Below are positions 1 to 8,445 of a DNA stretch of 64,000 bases, piece by piece. The stretch is from UBA964 sp037444685 (GTDB lineage: Bacteria; Pseudomonadota; Gammaproteobacteria; Steroidobacterales; Steroidobacteraceae). Location of the stretch: positions 62,001-126,000 of the forward strand of contig JBBILX010000003.1 in assembly GCA_037444685.1 (NCBI GenBank). The letters run 5' to 3'. Position 1 is the first letter of the stretch. Each line of letters starts with the position of its first letter. The position numbers and the translations under genes were made by a program. The notes under the pieces are model-generated. The model was given only the letters and a program-made list of their open reading frames with translations, was not told the origin of the DNA and ran no database searches.

Positions 1-1
1 C

Positions 2-31
2 GTGGAGCCGCGCATGGAGGCCAGCGCATGA
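2..31 (+). CDS. C-terminal tail of upstream gene, possibly bchH (partial)
   Basis: Nine codons in frame (ending VEPRMEASA) run from the window edge to a TGA whose first bases overlap the ATG of bchL in an ATGA arrangement. In many purple bacteria the magnesium chelatase large subunit gene bchH lies directly before bchL, so this is probably its end. The fragment is too short to identify by sequence; the assignment rests on position only. Confidence 0.4.
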   Translation: MEPRMEASA

Positions 32-957
32 GCATCGTGACCGAAGTGCCGGTCAGCGATCTGCGCGTCAAGGGACGAGGCGCACTCCCCTCGCGACCCG
101 ACGGCGAGGGCAGCGTGCAGGTCGCGCTCGATCCAGCCGACCGGATCGGCAACGCCAAGGTGTTCGCGGTCTATGGCAAGGGCGGCATCGGCAAGAGCAC
201 GACCTCGTCGAACCTGTCCGTTGCCTTCACCCGGCTCGGCAAGCGTGTGCTGCAGATCGGCTGTGACCCGAAGCATGACTCGACGTTCACATTGACCAAG
301 CGGCTCGTCCCGACGGTCATCGACGTGCTCGAGTCGGTCGACTTCCATCCCGAGGAGCTGCGCGTCGAGGACTTCGTCTACGAGGGCTACAACGGCGTGA
401 TGTGCGTCGAGGCCGGCGGACCGCCGGCTGGCACGGGCTGCGGCGGCTATGTGGTCGGGCAGACCGTCAAGCTGCTCAAGGAGCACCACCTGCTCGAGGA
501 GACGGACGTCGTGATCTTCGACGTGCTCGGCGACGTCGTCTGCGGCGGTTTCGCGGCGCCGTTGCAGCATGCGGACCGCGCCTTGATCGTCACCGCGAAC
601 GATTTCGACTCGATCTTCGCGATGAACCGTATCGTCGCCGCGATCCTCGCGAAGTCCAGGAACTACAAGGTGCGGCTCGGCGGCGTGATCGCCAATCGCA
701 GTGCGTCGACCGATCAGATCGACCGGTTCAACGAGCGGATCGGGCTGCGCACGATGGCGCGCTTTCCGGACCTCGATGTGTTTCGCCGCAGTCGCCTGAA
801 GAAGGCCACGCTATTCGAGATGGAACCGTCGCCCGAGCTCGAGGCCGTGCAGAACGAGTACCTGCGCCTCGCGGCGACGCTCTGGGAGGGCGTCGAGCCG
901 CAGCTCGCCGAACCAATGCGCGACCGCGACATCTTCGACCTGCTCGGGTTCGACTGA
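28..957 (+). CDS. bchL: Light-independent protochlorophyllide reductase, ATP-binding iron-sulfur subunit BchL
   Basis: BchL is the NifH-like electron donor of dark-operative protochlorophyllide reductase; as a homodimer it hydrolyses ATP and passes electrons from ferredoxin to the BchN-BchB component, which reduces ring D of protochlorophyllide. The 309-residue product has the P-loop GKGGIGKST at residues 50-58, the GCDPKHDST switch region near 78-86, and the two cysteines expected to bridge the 4Fe-4S cluster, Cys138 (in GTGCGGY) and Cys172 (in GDVVCGGF). The first 40 residues form a typical variable extension. The start overlaps the stop of the upstream gene, which suggests translational coupling. 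It heads a run of bacteriochlorophyll genes on the same strand. The sequence looks complete. Confidence 0.97.
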   Translation: MSIVTEVPVSDLRVKGRGALPSRPDGEGSVQVALDPADRIGNAKVFAVYGKGGIGKSTTSSNLSVAFTRLGKRVLQIGCDPKHDSTFTLTKRLVPTVIDVLESVDFHPEELRVEDFVYEGYNGVMCVEAGGPPAGTGCGGYVVGQTVKLLKEHHLLEETDVVIFDVLGDVVCGGFAAPLQHADRALIVTANDFDSIFAMNRIVAAILAKSRNYKVRLGGVIANRSASTDQIDRFNERIGLRTMARFPDLDVFRRSRLKKATLFEMEPSPELEAVQNEYLRLAATLWEGVEPQLAEPMRDRDIFDLLGFD

Positions 958-971
958 GGCTGGATTCGATC

Positions 972-1676
972 ATGAACGAGAGCTACCTGGCGCGCCGCGG
1001 GGAGCTGGAGACCTACTTCGACCGTACGGCCGCGGAGGCCTGGTCGAAGCTGACGTCCGATGCGCCGGTCGGCCGGATCCGCGCGACCGTGCGCGCGGGC
1101 CGCGACCGGATGCGGCGGACGCTGCTCGGTTGGCTCCCCGAGGACATGAGCGGCTGCCGGCTGCTCGATGCGGGCTGCGGCACCGGCGCGCTCGCGCTCG
1201 AAGCGGCCCGACGCGGCGCCGAGGTCGTTGCGGTCGATCTGTCGACGACGCTGATCGCCGTTGCGCGCGAGCGCCTCGAGCCGCTGCTCGCCGACAGCAG
1301 GGTGGACTTCCGCGTCGGTGACATGCTCGATCCGGCGCTGGGCCGTTTCGACTACGTCGTCGCGATGGACTCGCTGATCCATTACGCGACGCCCGACATC
1401 CTGCGCGCCGTGGTCGCGCTCGCCGACCGCACGGAACGCGGGATCCTGTTCACGTTCGCGCCAAGCACGCCGGCTCTGGAGCTCATGCACTTCGTCGGGC
1501 GGCTCTTTCCGAAAGGCAACCGGGCGCCGGCGATCGAGCCGGTGCGCGAATCGACGCTGCGTGCCGCGATCGCACGCCAGTCGGCGCTCGAGGACTGGCA
1601 GGCGTTCCGGACGCAGAAGATCTCCAGCGGTTTCTACCAATCACAGGCATTCGAGATTCGTCGGAGGACAACATGA
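972..1676 (+). CDS. bchM: Magnesium protoporphyrin IX O-methyltransferase BchM
   Basis: BchM uses S-adenosylmethionine to methylate the 13-propionate of Mg-protoporphyrin IX, the step just before ring E formation. The 234-residue protein has a class I methyltransferase fold: the SAM-binding loop LLDAGCGTG lies at residues 64-72, followed by an acidic VVAVDLS strand end and a VVAMDSLIHY segment typical of BchM/ChlM. It begins 14 bases after bchL and its stop overlaps the ATG of acsF (ATGA at 1673-1676), so the two are probably co-translated. Neighbouring genes encode the enzymes acting before (BchD/BchI chelatase) and after (AcsF) this step, which makes the assignment firm. Confidence 0.95.
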   Translation: MNESYLARRGELETYFDRTAAEAWSKLTSDAPVGRIRATVRAGRDRMRRTLLGWLPEDMSGCRLLDAGCGTGALALEAARRGAEVVAVDLSTTLIAVARERLEPLLADSRVDFRVGDMLDPALGRFDYVVAMDSLIHYATPDILRAVVALADRTERGILFTFAPSTPALELMHFVGRLFPKGNRAPAIEPVRESTLRAAIARQSALEDWQAFRTQKISSGFYQSQAFEIRRRTT

Positions 1677-2764
1677 GCGGCACGGTCACCGAGCGATCCA
1701 TCCCGGCATGCGCGCCGAACGAGACCACCGAGAGGGCGACGGCAACGACGGTCCTGAACCCGCGCTTCTATACCACCGACTTCGATGCGATGGACCGCCT
1801 CGACATGACGCCGATCCGCGCGCAGTTCGACGCCCTGCTCGAGGAGTTCCGCGCCGACGCGAACAGGAACTTCTTCGAGCGCACGCCGGATTTCGTCGAC
1901 GAGATCCGCGATCTGGACGGCCCTCTGCGGCAGGAGTTCATCGACTTCCTGGTCAGTTCGATCACGGCCGAGTATTCGGGGTGCCTGCTCTATGGCGAGA
2001 TCAAGCGCCGCGCGACCAATCCCGACGTACAGAAGCTGTTCGGCTACATGGCGCGTGACGAGGCACGGCACGCGGGCTTCATCAACAAGTCGCTGAAGGA
2101 CTTCGGCGTCGCGGTCGATCTCGGTTTCCTCTCGAAGGCCAAGAAGCAGACCTACTTCAGGCCCAAGTTCATCCTGTATGCGACCTACCTGTCGGAGAAG
2201 ATCGGGTACGCGCGCTACATCACGCTGTTCCGCCACCTGCAGAGGAACCCGCACAAGCGCTTCCACCCGATCTTCAAGTGGTTTGAGAACTGGTGCAACG
2301 ACGAGTTCCGGCATGGAGAGGCTTTCGCGCTGCTGATGCGGGGTGATCCTAAGCTGCTGACGGGCATGAACCGGCTGTGGATCCGCTTCTTCGTGCTCGC
2401 CGTCTTTGCGACCATGTACGTGCGCGACCACTCGCGTCATGCCCTGCACGATGCGCTCGGGCTCGACGTGACGGAGTACGACTACCGCGTGTTCGGCATT
2501 ACCTCGGAGATCACGCGGCAGGTCTTCCCGTTTACGCTCGACATCGATCATCCGGCGTTCCGCGCCGGCATGGAGAGGCTGTCTCGGCTCGCGGCGCGCA
2601 GTGCCGCGGCACAGCGGCGACGGGGCCTGGTCGGCGGGATCGTCGGTGGCTTGACGCGAGTCGGTAGCGCGCTCGGTGCCGTGGCGACCTTCATGCGCCT
2701 CTACCTGCTGCCGGTCAAGCCGAACCGGGCGCCCGAGCAGGTGCGCCTCTCGCCGGCGTGGTGA
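1673..2764 (+). CDS. acsF: Mg-protoporphyrin IX monomethyl ester oxidative cyclase AcsF
   Basis: AcsF is the diiron catalytic subunit of the oxygen-dependent cyclase that builds the isocyclic ring E of protochlorophyllide. The 363-residue protein shows the ferritin-like iron ligands: Glu100 in an EYSGC segment, DEARH at 129-133, and a second DEFRH at about 210-214. Length and motifs match the family. Presence of AcsF, not only the anaerobic BchE, means bacteriochlorophyll can be made in air. The start codon overlaps the bchM stop and the end overlaps the GTG start of bchI by a few bases. Any accessory subunit (Ycf54 or BciE type) is not visible in the window. Confidence 0.96.
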   Translation: MSGTVTERSIPACAPNETTERATATTVLNPRFYTTDFDAMDRLDMTPIRAQFDALLEEFRADANRNFFERTPDFVDEIRDLDGPLRQEFIDFLVSSITAEYSGCLLYGEIKRRATNPDVQKLFGYMARDEARHAGFINKSLKDFGVAVDLGFLSKAKKQTYFRPKFILYATYLSEKIGYARYITLFRHLQRNPHKRFHPIFKWFENWCNDEFRHGEAFALLMRGDPKLLTGMNRLWIRFFVLAVFATMYVRDHSRHALHDALGLDVTEYDYRVFGITSEITRQVFPFTLDIDHPAFRAGMERLSRLAARSAAAQRRRGLVGGIVGGLTRVGSALGAVATFMRLYLLPVKPNRAPEQVRLSPAW

Positions 2765-3846
2765 CCCGGGCCGAACTGCGCGCCGTGGGCGTCGACGCGG
2801 CGCCGGGCCGACCGGCGCCGTTCCCGTTCACGGCGATCGTCGCGCAGGACGAACTCAAGCTCGCGCTGCTGCTCGCGGTCGTCGATCCGTCGATCGGCGG
2901 CGTGCTCGCCTTCGGCGACCGCGGCACAGGCAAGTCCACCGCCGTGCGGGCGCTCGCGGCACTGCTGCCGACGATGCGCGTCGTCGACGGCTGTCCTTAT
3001 GGCTGCGACCCCGCATCGCCCCAGTGCGGCTGCGAAGCCTGCGCGGCGGCGCAGGCCGCGATCACGGCCGGGCGTCGTCCGCGGGTCCAACAGGTGCCGG
3101 TCCCGGTGGTCGATCTGCCGCTCGGCGCAACCGAGGATCGCGTCGTCGGTTCGCTCGACCTCGAGCGCGCGCTCTCGCAAGGCATCAGGGCATTCGAACC
3201 GGGGTTGCTCGCGCGCGCAAATCGCGGCTTCCTCTACGTCGACGAGGTCAATCTGCTTGAGGATCACCTGGTCGACCTGCTGCTCGACGTGGCCGCCTCG
3301 GGCGAGAATCTCGTCGAGCGCGAGGGACTCAGCGTGCGACACCCGGCGCGCTTCGTGCTGGTCGGCAGCGGCAATCCCGAGGAGGGGGAGCTGCGGCCGC
3401 AGCTGCTCGACCGGTTCGGCCTGTGCGTGAGCGTCTCGACGCCGGCGGATCTCGCGACCCGCATCGAGGTCGTCAAGCGGCGCGACGAATACGAACGCGC
3501 GCCAGCACGGTTCAACGCGAAGTGGGCCGGCGCCGAAGCCAAGCTGCGTCGGCAGCTCGTGGCGGCCCGCAATCGCCTCGAAGACGTCGAGGTCCCCGAT
3601 GCGGTGCTCGAGAAGGCGGCGATGCTGTGCATGCGGCTGGGGACCGACGGCTTGCGCGGTGAACTGACCCTGATGCGCGCGGCGCGAGCCCTCGCCGCGC
3701 TCGAAGGTCGGGCACAGGCGACCGCGCTGGACCTGCGCCGCGTCAGCGGTCTCGTCATGCCGCATCGCCTGCGTCGCGATCCGCTCGAGGAAGTGGGCTC
3801 CGCGACGCGCGTCGAGCGAGTCGTCACGGAGCTGTTCGGCCCGTGA
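2758..3846 (+). CDS. bchI: Magnesium chelatase ATPase subunit I BchI
   Basis: BchI is the AAA+ motor of magnesium chelatase, which inserts Mg2+ into protoporphyrin IX with BchD and BchH. The 362-residue protein has Walker A GDRGTGKS at residues 53-60, Walker B ending in FLYVDEVNLL, the sensor-1 region VLVGSGNPEEGELRPQLLDRFGL, and the ATEDRVVGSLD insertion typical of Mg-chelatase I subunits. A Cys-rich stretch (CPYGCDP, then CGCEAC) near residues 82-98 is usual for bacterial BchI. Two adjacent GTG codons at 2758 and 2761 could start it; both overlap the end of acsF. The stop overlaps the GTG start of bchD (GTGA), again implying coupled translation. Confidence 0.96.
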   Translation: MVTRAELRAVGVDAAPGRPAPFPFTAIVAQDELKLALLLAVVDPSIGGVLAFGDRGTGKSTAVRALAALLPTMRVVDGCPYGCDPASPQCGCEACAAAQAAITAGRRPRVQQVPVPVVDLPLGATEDRVVGSLDLERALSQGIRAFEPGLLARANRGFLYVDEVNLLEDHLVDLLLDVAASGENLVEREGLSVRHPARFVLVGSGNPEEGELRPQLLDRFGLCVSVSTPADLATRIEVVKRRDEYERAPARFNAKWAGAEAKLRRQLVAARNRLEDVEVPDAVLEKAAMLCMRLGTDGLRGELTLMRAARALAALEGRAQATALDLRRVSGLVMPHRLRRDPLEEVGSATRVERVVTELFGP

Positions 3847-5612
3847 GCGGGCAGCCCACTGCCGAGGAGGCAGCACGCGTCGCCGAAGTGCTGGCCGTCC
3901 AGCCCGACTGGCTCGGCGGCGTCGTGCTGCGCGCCCGTGCCGGTCAGGTCCGCGACGTCTGGCTCGAGCGGCTGCGCGCCCTGCTGGGTCCCGAGTTGCC
4001 CTGGCGCAGGCTGCCTCACCACGTCAGCGACGAGCGGCTGCTCGGTGGCCTCGACCTGACGGCGACGCTGCGAGAGGGGCGACCGGTCGCCGAGCGCGGC
4101 GTGCTTGCGCAGGCAGACGGCGGCGTGGTCGTGGCAGTTATGAGCGAACGGATGGGCCCCGGCGCCGCGGCGCGGATCGGCATCGCCATGGATCGCGGCG
4201 AGGTCGCGTTCGAGCGCGACGGGCTCGCTGGCCGCGCTACCGCCCGGTTCGGCGTCGTGCTGCTCGACGAGGGCATCGACGACGAGCGGGTCCCCGAGGC
4301 ACTCGCGGAGCGCTGCGCGTTCCGGCTCGAGCTGGACGGCCTGACAATCCGCGATCTCCGCGAAGCGCTGCGCGAGCCGCTCGCGGATGCGCGTCGTCGC
4401 GTGCTGCTGGCCCGCGAGCGCTGGCTGCAGGTCCGCGTCGGCGCAGCGACGCGCCGTGCGCTCTGCGCGACGGCGCTCGCGTTCGGCGTGGACTCGCTGC
4501 GACCGTCGCTGTTCGCCGTGCGCGCCGCGTGCGTCGCGGCTGCGCTCGATGGCCGACGTGACGTCGAGGAGGAGCACGCGGCGCTCGCCGTCAGGCTCGT
4601 GATCGCGCCGCGCGCGACGCGACTGCCGCCAGCGCCCGAGCAGATGCCGCCGGAGGAGACGGCGAGCCCGCCGCCGCCGAGCGACACGGCCGGCGACTCG
4701 CAGACGGACTGCAGCGACGGCGATCGCGCGCTCGAGGATCGACTGCTCGAGGCGACGCGAGCCGCGCTGCCGCCGGGACTGCTCGCACTGCTGCGAGCCG
4801 GCCAGGGGCCGCGCGGCGTGGTGCGCCCGCATTCGAGCCGCGCCGGCGCCGAGCTGCGCTCGCACCAGCGTGGTCGACCGCTCGGCTCGCGCCCCGGTTC
4901 GCCGCGGGGCGGTGCCAGAGTCCACGTCGTCGACACGCTGCGCGCAGCGGCGCCGTGGCAGCCCTTGCGGCGCCGCGAGAGACCGGGCCTCGGCCGCATC
5001 GACGTGCGGCCCGACGACCTGCGCATTCGCCGCTTCTGCCAACGCACCCAGACGACGCTGATCTTCGTCGTCGACGCCTCAGGCTCGTCGGCACTGCACC
5101 GTCTCGGCGAGGCCAAGGGTGCCGTCGAGCTGTTGCTTGCCGACTGCTACGCACGGCGCGATCAGGTGGCACTGATCGCCTTCCGCGGGCAGGGCGCGCA
5201 GCTGCTGCTGCCGCCGACACGGTCGCTGAGTCGCGCGAGGCGCAGCCTGGCCGGACTGCCGGCCGGCGGCGGCACGCCGCTCGCGGCGGGCGTCGCTGCC
5301 GCGACGACCCTGGTCGAGCAGGCCCGGCACCGTGGCGAGACGCCCCTGCTCGTGATGCTGACGGACGGACGCGCCAACATCGCGCGTGACGGTACACCGG
5401 GCCGATCCGGTGCGGAACGTGACGCGCACGCTGCGGCGCGCGCGCTGGCGGCTCGCGAGGTGGCGGCACTGCTGATCGATTCGGCGCCGGCGCCGCGGGC
5501 CGCGGCCCGGCGGCTCGCCGACGAGATGCGGGCGCGCTACCTAGCGCTGCCGCACGCCGACGCGCGCCTGCTCCGGCAAGCTGTGCGCACTGGGCTCCTC
5601 GGCGCGGACTGA
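3843..5612 (+). CDS. bchD: Magnesium chelatase subunit D BchD
   Basis: BchD is the platform subunit of magnesium chelatase and forms a two-ring complex with BchI. The 589-residue protein has three parts: an N-terminal AAA+-like region lacking a Walker A motif, as is normal for BchD; a linker rich in Pro, Glu and Ser near residues 260-300; and a C-terminal von Willebrand A domain beginning at TLIFVVDASGSS, where the DxSxS metal-ion-dependent adhesion site is present, with the later T in GGGTPL and D in LTDGRAN. It starts with GTG, overlapping the bchI stop. Its last 72 bases overlap the 3' end of the convergent chemoreceptor gene. Confidence 0.95.
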   Translation: MSGQPTAEEAARVAEVLAVQPDWLGGVVLRARAGQVRDVWLERLRALLGPELPWRRLPHHVSDERLLGGLDLTATLREGRPVAERGVLAQADGGVVVAVMSERMGPGAAARIGIAMDRGEVAFERDGLAGRATARFGVVLLDEGIDDERVPEALAERCAFRLELDGLTIRDLREALREPLADARRRVLLARERWLQVRVGAATRRALCATALAFGVDSLRPSLFAVRAACVAAALDGRRDVEEEHAALAVRLVIAPRATRLPPAPEQMPPEETASPPPPSDTAGDSQTDCSDGDRALEDRLLEATRAALPPGLLALLRAGQGPRGVVRPHSSRAGAELRSHQRGRPLGSRPGSPRGGARVHVVDTLRAAAPWQPLRRRERPGLGRIDVRPDDLRIRRFCQRTQTTLIFVVDASGSSALHRLGEAKGAVELLLADCYARRDQVALIAFRGQGAQLLLPPTRSLSRARRSLAGLPAGGGTPLAAGVAAATTLVEQARHRGETPLLVMLTDGRANIARDGTPGRSGAERDAHAAARALAAREVAALLIDSAPAPRAAARRLADEMRARYLALPHADARLLRQAVRTGLLGAD

Positions 5613-7124
5613 CTCTGCGTCGCCGTCGGCACCCGCGGTGCGGTAGCGGCGCATCATCTGGGCCAGGGCATCGGCCTGTCTGACCATCTGGCCGCTCGCG
5701 AGGCGCGTCTCATCCGCGAAGCCCGAGACGTCGCGAGTCAGCAGGTCGAGCTGGGCGACGGCCTCGTTGACATGGTCGATGCCGGAGGATTGCTGGCGGG
5801 TCGAGAGTGCGACCTGCTCCATGAGCTCGGCGACGTGCGAGAACGAGCCGACCACGCGCTCGAGCGTCTGGCCGGATTGCGACACGAGGCGCGAGCCCTC
5901 GGTCACGCGCTCGCGGGTGTTGTGCACGCGCTCGGAGATGTCGCTGGCCGCCGCCTTGGCGCGCGCGGCGAGCGCGCGCACCGCGTCGGCGACGATCGCG
6001 AAGCCACGGCCCTGCTCGCCGGCGTGCGCGGCCTCGACGGCGGCGTTGATCGCGAGCAGGTGGATCTGCAACGCGATGCCGTCGACGACCTCGACGATGT
6101 CGGCGACCTCGCGACTCGCCCGATCGATGCTCTGCATCGCGTCGGTGGTGGCAGACACCAGAGCGAGTCCCTCGCTGGCCTCGGTGCGCGTGCGGGCGGC
6201 GATCTCGCTCGCTGTCGTGGCGCTGCCGGCCGTCTGGCGCACGGCCTGCGAGATCTGCTGCAGGTTCGAGGCCGTGCGTTCGAGGCTCGCCGCTGCAGTC
6301 TCGACCCTCGTGGCGATCTGCGCGCTGCGATCGGCCATGCCCGTCGCCTCGGCGCGCACCGCGGCGGTCGACTCCGTCACCGCAGCGACGAGGCCACCGA
6401 GACGCGTGACGATCTCGTTGATGCCGGTGGTCACGGTGTCGAGGAAGCCTTTCTGCCCGGCGGCCGGAATGCGCCGCGTCAGATCGCCGCGCGAGACGGC
6501 CTCGAGCACGTCGGCGATGCTGCGCTCGATGCGATTCTCGTCGGTCTTGTCGATCCAGAGCAGCAGATCACCTGCGTGTCGACCGTGTTCGTCGTCGATC
6601 GGTGTGGTGACGACGCGGATGCGGTAGTCGCCGAAGGCGAGATCGACCGTCTGGGGGCTGAGTCGCCCGTCGGCACCGAGTGCCCGCGCGCGCAGCGCCT
6701 GTTCGAGCCGGCCGCTCGGGTCGAGCGCGGCCAGATCGCGGCGCGGGGTCGCGCCGGAATCGGCCGACGCCGGCGCGATGCCGAGCCGCCGCACGAGCTG
6801 GTCGAAGCGCCGATTGGCGAAAACGGGCTGCAGGGTTTCGTCGAGCACGAGCACGTGGGTCGCGCTGTGCTCGAGCGCCTGCTCGATGCGGCGCGCCCGC
6901 GCCTCGGCGCGCTGCCACTCGCGCTCGCTCGCCTGCCGCGCGGCGGCGTCGGTTTCGCGCAGCAGCCGCAACTGTGCCACGTCGGCCTGCGCGGCGCGCA
7001 GCGCCTCGTGCGCCGCCGCGAGTTCGGCACCGTGGCGGCGCGAGAGCACGCCGAAGAGCAGGGCGCAGCAGAGCGCTGCACCCAGCAGGGCGCCGACGAG
7101 GGGCAGCCAGAATATGTCGAGCAT
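5541..7124 (-). CDS. Methyl-accepting chemotaxis protein with PAS-like sensor
   Basis: A 527-residue chemoreceptor that would signal to CheA/CheW. It begins MLDIFWLPLVGALLGAALCC, a single membrane helix, followed by a coiled coil (about residues 30-85), a PAS-like domain (LVLDETLQPVFANRRFD and onward), a HAMP-like linker and the long helical signalling domain. The hairpin tip is recognisable as INAAVEAAHAGEQGRGFAIVADAVRALAARA, close to the family consensus. There is no periplasmic sensor domain, so the input is likely cytoplasmic, through the PAS region. The frame stays open upstream for 90 codons, but that part is Arg/Pro-rich and non-coding in character, so I start at the Met before the membrane helix. 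No che genes lie nearby. Confidence 0.88.
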   Translation of the reverse strand: MLDIFWLPLVGALLGAALCCALLFGVLSRRHGAELAAAHEALRAAQADVAQLRLLRETDAAARQASEREWQRAEARARRIEQALEHSATHVLVLDETLQPVFANRRFDQLVRRLGIAPASADSGATPRRDLAALDPSGRLEQALRARALGADGRLSPQTVDLAFGDYRIRVVTTPIDDEHGRHAGDLLLWIDKTDENRIERSIADVLEAVSRGDLTRRIPAAGQKGFLDTVTTGINEIVTRLGGLVAAVTESTAAVRAEATGMADRSAQIATRVETAAASLERTASNLQQISQAVRQTAGSATTASEIAARTRTEASEGLALVSATTDAMQSIDRASREVADIVEVVDGIALQIHLLAINAAVEAAHAGEQGRGFAIVADAVRALAARAKAAASDISERVHNTRERVTEGSRLVSQSGQTLERVVGSFSHVAELMEQVALSTRQQSSGIDHVNEAVAQLDLLTRDVSGFADETRLASGQMVRQADALAQMMRRYRTAGADGDAESVRAEEPSAHSLPEQARVGVRQR

Positions 7125-7224
7125 CGATCCGTCCGCGGCAGTGTCCGACCTGCCCTGTATCGGCCGCGGCCGCGCCAGCCTCAGCCGCGCAACTGTGACC
7201 GGATCGACGGCCCGGCGGCGGCGC

Positions 7225-7668
7225 TCAGCCCGGGCCGGCCGACTCGATCTCGACCGGCTCCTGCTGTACCACACCCTCCTGGACGTCGTGGAGCGCCGAG
7301 GGTGCCGATCGCGTCCGGGCCGGTCTGCGCCGCCGGGGCACCGGCTGGTTCGCCGCGCTCTTCTGCGGCGGGCGGGGCTTCGCGGTCGCTGCACTGCTAG
7401 CCGGCTTCTTGCCCGCTCGGGCGGGCCGGCGCCGCGCCGCAGACTTCTTCGCGGGTTTCGCGCCGACTGCAGTCGCGGCGCGCTGCGCGACGCGGCGAGC
7501 CGTGGCCTTGCCCTGGCTGACGGCTTCCTCGACGCTCTTCGGCGCCGCCTTGCGCGCCTTCTTGAGCAGCTTCTTTGCGCTCTTAAGTTCTGCCTTGGCG
7601 AGCTTGACGGCCCGCTTCGCGGCGGCCACGGCCTGGGTGAGGGCGGGGATCGATGTCGTCTTCTTCAT
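7225..7668 (-). CDS. Histone H1-like, Lys/Ala-rich nucleoid protein
   Basis: A 147-residue basic protein. Residues 1-45 form a predicted amphipathic helix with spaced Lys and Ala (AVKLAKAELKSAKKLLKKARK), and residues 70-120 are a disordered tail rich in Lys, Arg, Ala and Pro (KPAKKSAARRRPARAGKK). This composition is like bacterial histone H1/AlgP-type proteins, which bind DNA without sequence specificity. The C-terminal 25 residues are more acidic (HDVQEGVVQQEPVEIESAGPG). The start MKKTT is preceded by a purine-rich ribosome site. Function is inferred from composition only, so a related role such as RNA binding cannot be excluded. Confidence 0.75.
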   Translation of the reverse strand: MKKTTSIPALTQAVAAAKRAVKLAKAELKSAKKLLKKARKAAPKSVEEAVSQGKATARRVAQRAATAVGAKPAKKSAARRRPARAGKKPASSAATAKPRPPQKSAANQPVPRRRRPARTRSAPSALHDVQEGVVQQEPVEIESAGPG

Positions 7669-7761
7669 GGCGATTCCTTCTGCCTCCGGCACTCGAGAGT
7701 GATGCCTACGCTCAGGGGCGGCGTGACAGCGGCGCCCCGTTTGCCTAGTCTGCCTGATGTC

Positions 7762-8445
7762 ATGGGTCTGCTGAACTTCTGGGCGCGACGGCCGCTCCCC
7801 GCGCGCCGGGTGCTCGAGGGACGGTATGCGCGTCTCGAGCCACTCGACCCGGTGCGCCACGGCGACACGCTGTTCGAGGCCTCGATGGCCCCTGGCGCCG
7901 AGCAGCGCTTCCGCTGGCTCACCGAGATGCCGCGGCCGCGTGCGGAGTTCGACGACTGGCTGAGGACGGCGGCAGCGAGCCGCGATCCCCTCTATTTCGG
8001 GGTGGTCGACGCCGCGAATGGCCGCTGCGAGGGTCGCCAGGCGCTGATGCGCATCACGCCCGAGCACGGTGTCATCGAACTCGGCTGCATCCTCTGGGGG
8101 CCGTGGATGGCGCGCACGCGGATCGCGACCGAGGCGGTGTATCTAGCGGTGCGGTACGTCTTCGACGAGCTGGGCTACCGGCGCCTCGAGTGGAAATGCG
8201 ACAGCGAGAACGGGCCATCGCGGCGTGCCGCGGCGCGTTTCGGCTTCGTCTACGAGGGGCTGTTCCGCCAGCACATGGTGCACAAGGGCGAGAATCGCGA
8301 CACGGCCTGGTTCGCGATGACGGACGGCGACTGGGCGGCGCTCCGGACCGGCTACGAGCGCTGGCTCGAGCCGGCCAACTTCGACGCGGCGGGCCGGCAA
8401 CGCCTGCGGCTCGCCGACTGTCTCGCGCCGCGGCTCAGTCCCTGA
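7762..8445 (+). CDS. GNAT-family N-acetyltransferase (RimJ/RimL type)
   Basis: A 227-residue acetyltransferase of the GNAT fold that uses acetyl-CoA. It resembles the RimJ/RimL and YjdJ-like branch: an N-terminal ARLEPLDPVRHGDTLF strand-helix, a central GCILWGPWMARTRIATEAVYL segment that carries the acetyl-CoA loop, and the C-terminal LGYRRLEWKCDSENGPSRRAA motif found in proteins annotated as GNAT family acetyltransferases acting on ribosomal or small substrates. The substrate cannot be read from sequence. The start ATG at 7762 follows an AT-poor leader; the open frame upstream belongs to antisense sequence. Its 3' end overlaps the convergent hydroxylase by 11 bases. Confidence 0.88.
   Translation: MGLLNFWARRPLPARRVLEGRYARLEPLDPVRHGDTLFEASMAPGAEQRFRWLTEMPRPRAEFDDWLRTAAASRDPLYFGVVDAANGRCEGRQALMRITPEHGVIELGCILWGPWMARTRIATEAVYLAVRYVFDELGYRRLEWKCDSENGPSRRAAARFGFVYEGLFRQHMVHKGENRDTAWFAMTDGDWAALRTGYERWLEPANFDAAGRQRLRLADCLAPRLSP

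Noticed and set aside
714..1640. Long minus-strand open frame antisense to bchL/bchM
   Set aside because: Arg/Ala-rich translation without domains, lying opposite proven genes; such frames are expected in high-GC DNA.
3264..5042. 592-codon minus-strand frame opposite bchI/bchD
   Set aside because: Composition is antisense-like (Arg, Ala, Ser), no motifs, no ribosome site, and both genes on the plus strand are certain.
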